DNA of 64,000 nt, from contig NZ_BSNN01000002.1 of assembly GCF_030160015.1 (NCBI RefSeq), positions 1,172,303 through 1,236,302 on the forward strand, in the 5' to 3' direction. The DNA is from Amylibacter marinus. Lineage in GTDB: Bacteria > Pseudomonadota > Alphaproteobacteria > Rhodobacterales > Rhodobacteraceae. Both the position numbers and the translations under genes were made by a program. This document shows positions 63,711 through 64,000 of this stretch, piece after piece; position 1 is the stretch's first letter; every line of letters starts with the position of its first letter. Below the pieces are notes generated by a model. It ran no database searches, had not been told where the DNA came from, and saw only the letters and a list, made by a program, of their open reading frames with translations.

Positions 63711-64000
63711 CTAGCGCAAAGAGTGAGTGGCGACAAACGCACTGTCAGGGCCATATGAAACTGTCATTGGCCCAGTCATGGGAACTCCACACAAGATAAG
63801 CTGGGCGTTTCTGCTAAGGAGAGCATCTGGCTCTGCCACGGTTTGATGTAATTCCATGAGTTCATCGATACCGCGTATACTTTGAATCCAATGGTTTTTT
63901 GCTTCCATTGTTCGAGTATTTTTTAACCCGGTTGTTCTTTCACAGGCACCGTTAGATCGCACTATGAATTCAAGTAACGGGGCGCTGGGGGCATAAAAAA
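63711..64000 (-). CDS. C-terminal part of an unrecognised protein, running off the window
   Basis: On the minus strand a frame is open from the window edge to a TAG at 63711, about 96 codons. The internal GTG at 63962 is probably not the start, as the frame remains open upstream to the edge. The readable part includes KNHWIQSIRGIDELMELHQT and LILCGVPMTGPMTVSYG. I do not recognise the family. The composition looks protein-like (regular alternation, few rare codons), but this is weak evidence. It converges on the TRAP operon, with ~220 bases without features between. Confidence 0.4.
   Translation of the reverse strand, partial: FYAPSAPLLEFIVRSNGACERTTGLKNTRTMEAKNHWIQSIRGIDELMELHQTVAEPDALLSRNAQLILCGVPMTGPMTVSYGPDSAFVATHSLR

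Noticed and set aside
1..64000. tRNA, rRNA, CRISPR array, integrase, insertion sequence or attachment site
   Set aside because: I scanned the gaps and found no cloverleaf-like sequence, spaced repeat array, transposase-like frame or terminal repeats. The accessory region from 48.9 kb lacks mobility genes.

Overview
The window is chromosomal DNA of an alphaproteobacterium, most likely a marine Rhodobacterales (Roseobacter group) member. The evidence is gene content and order: yidC-MOSC-engB-argB, etfB-etfA, the HPr/EIIA/RapZ/HprK/ChvG/ChvI block beside ATP-type pckA, the folK-rpoZ-rsh-DUF2062-pdxJ-acpS-lepB-rnc-era-DUF1491-recO array, ftsE-ftsX-plsC, and lysA-DUF2834-lptM-argH. I see no rRNA, tRNA, CRISPR array, integrase or insertion sequence. 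Genes are tightly packed, with many ATGA or TAATG stop/start overlaps.

Region 1 (1-10,116) is a rightward housekeeping run: the 3' part of ttcA, yidC, a MOSC protein, engB, argB, a fatty-acid-hydroxylase-type membrane protein, a ferredoxin-like protein, a SixA-like phosphatase, an SDR, a HIG1-type small membrane protein, a PduO-type cobalamin adenosyltransferase, and etfB-etfA closed by a clear terminator. Region 2 (10,146-17,370) runs leftward through an acyltransferase, HPr, an EIIA, RapZ, a short HprK, ChvG and ChvI, and then diverges into pckA. The chvI-pckA intergenic space holds two 11-bp tandem half-sites of the kind OmpR-family regulators bind. Region 3 (17,397-36,231) holds a META/HslJ lipoprotein, a LacI-type regulator, the long leftward rsh-to-recO array, an NYN protein, ispH, rnhA, an fmt-def-def operon whose middle gene encodes a catalytically degenerate deformylase, SelO, a MalY-type lyase and accA. 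Region 4 (36,263-48,664) holds a secreted glycosidase-like protein, plsC-ftsX-ftsE, a zinc-ribbon membrane protein, a large TIGR02302-type protein, lysA, argH, and two exported proteins (TlpA-like and CAP-domain).

Region 5 (48,965-63,488) is accessory uptake and catabolism. A peptide/oligosaccharide-type ABC importer has its binding protein divergent from two permeases and a fused double ATPase. It is followed by an aconitase-family protein, a GntR/UTRA regulator, an amidohydrolase-2 (COG3618) lactonase-type enzyme, an SMP-30-type lactonase and a complete TRAP importer ending in a 14-bp perfect-stem terminator. Read together, these suggest that an organic acid or its lactone is imported by TRAP, opened by one or both lactonases and isomerised or hydrated by the aconitase paralog under GntR control. 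The substrate cannot be read from the sequence. The final ~290 bases carry the open 3' end of an unrecognised leftward gene that leaves the window.
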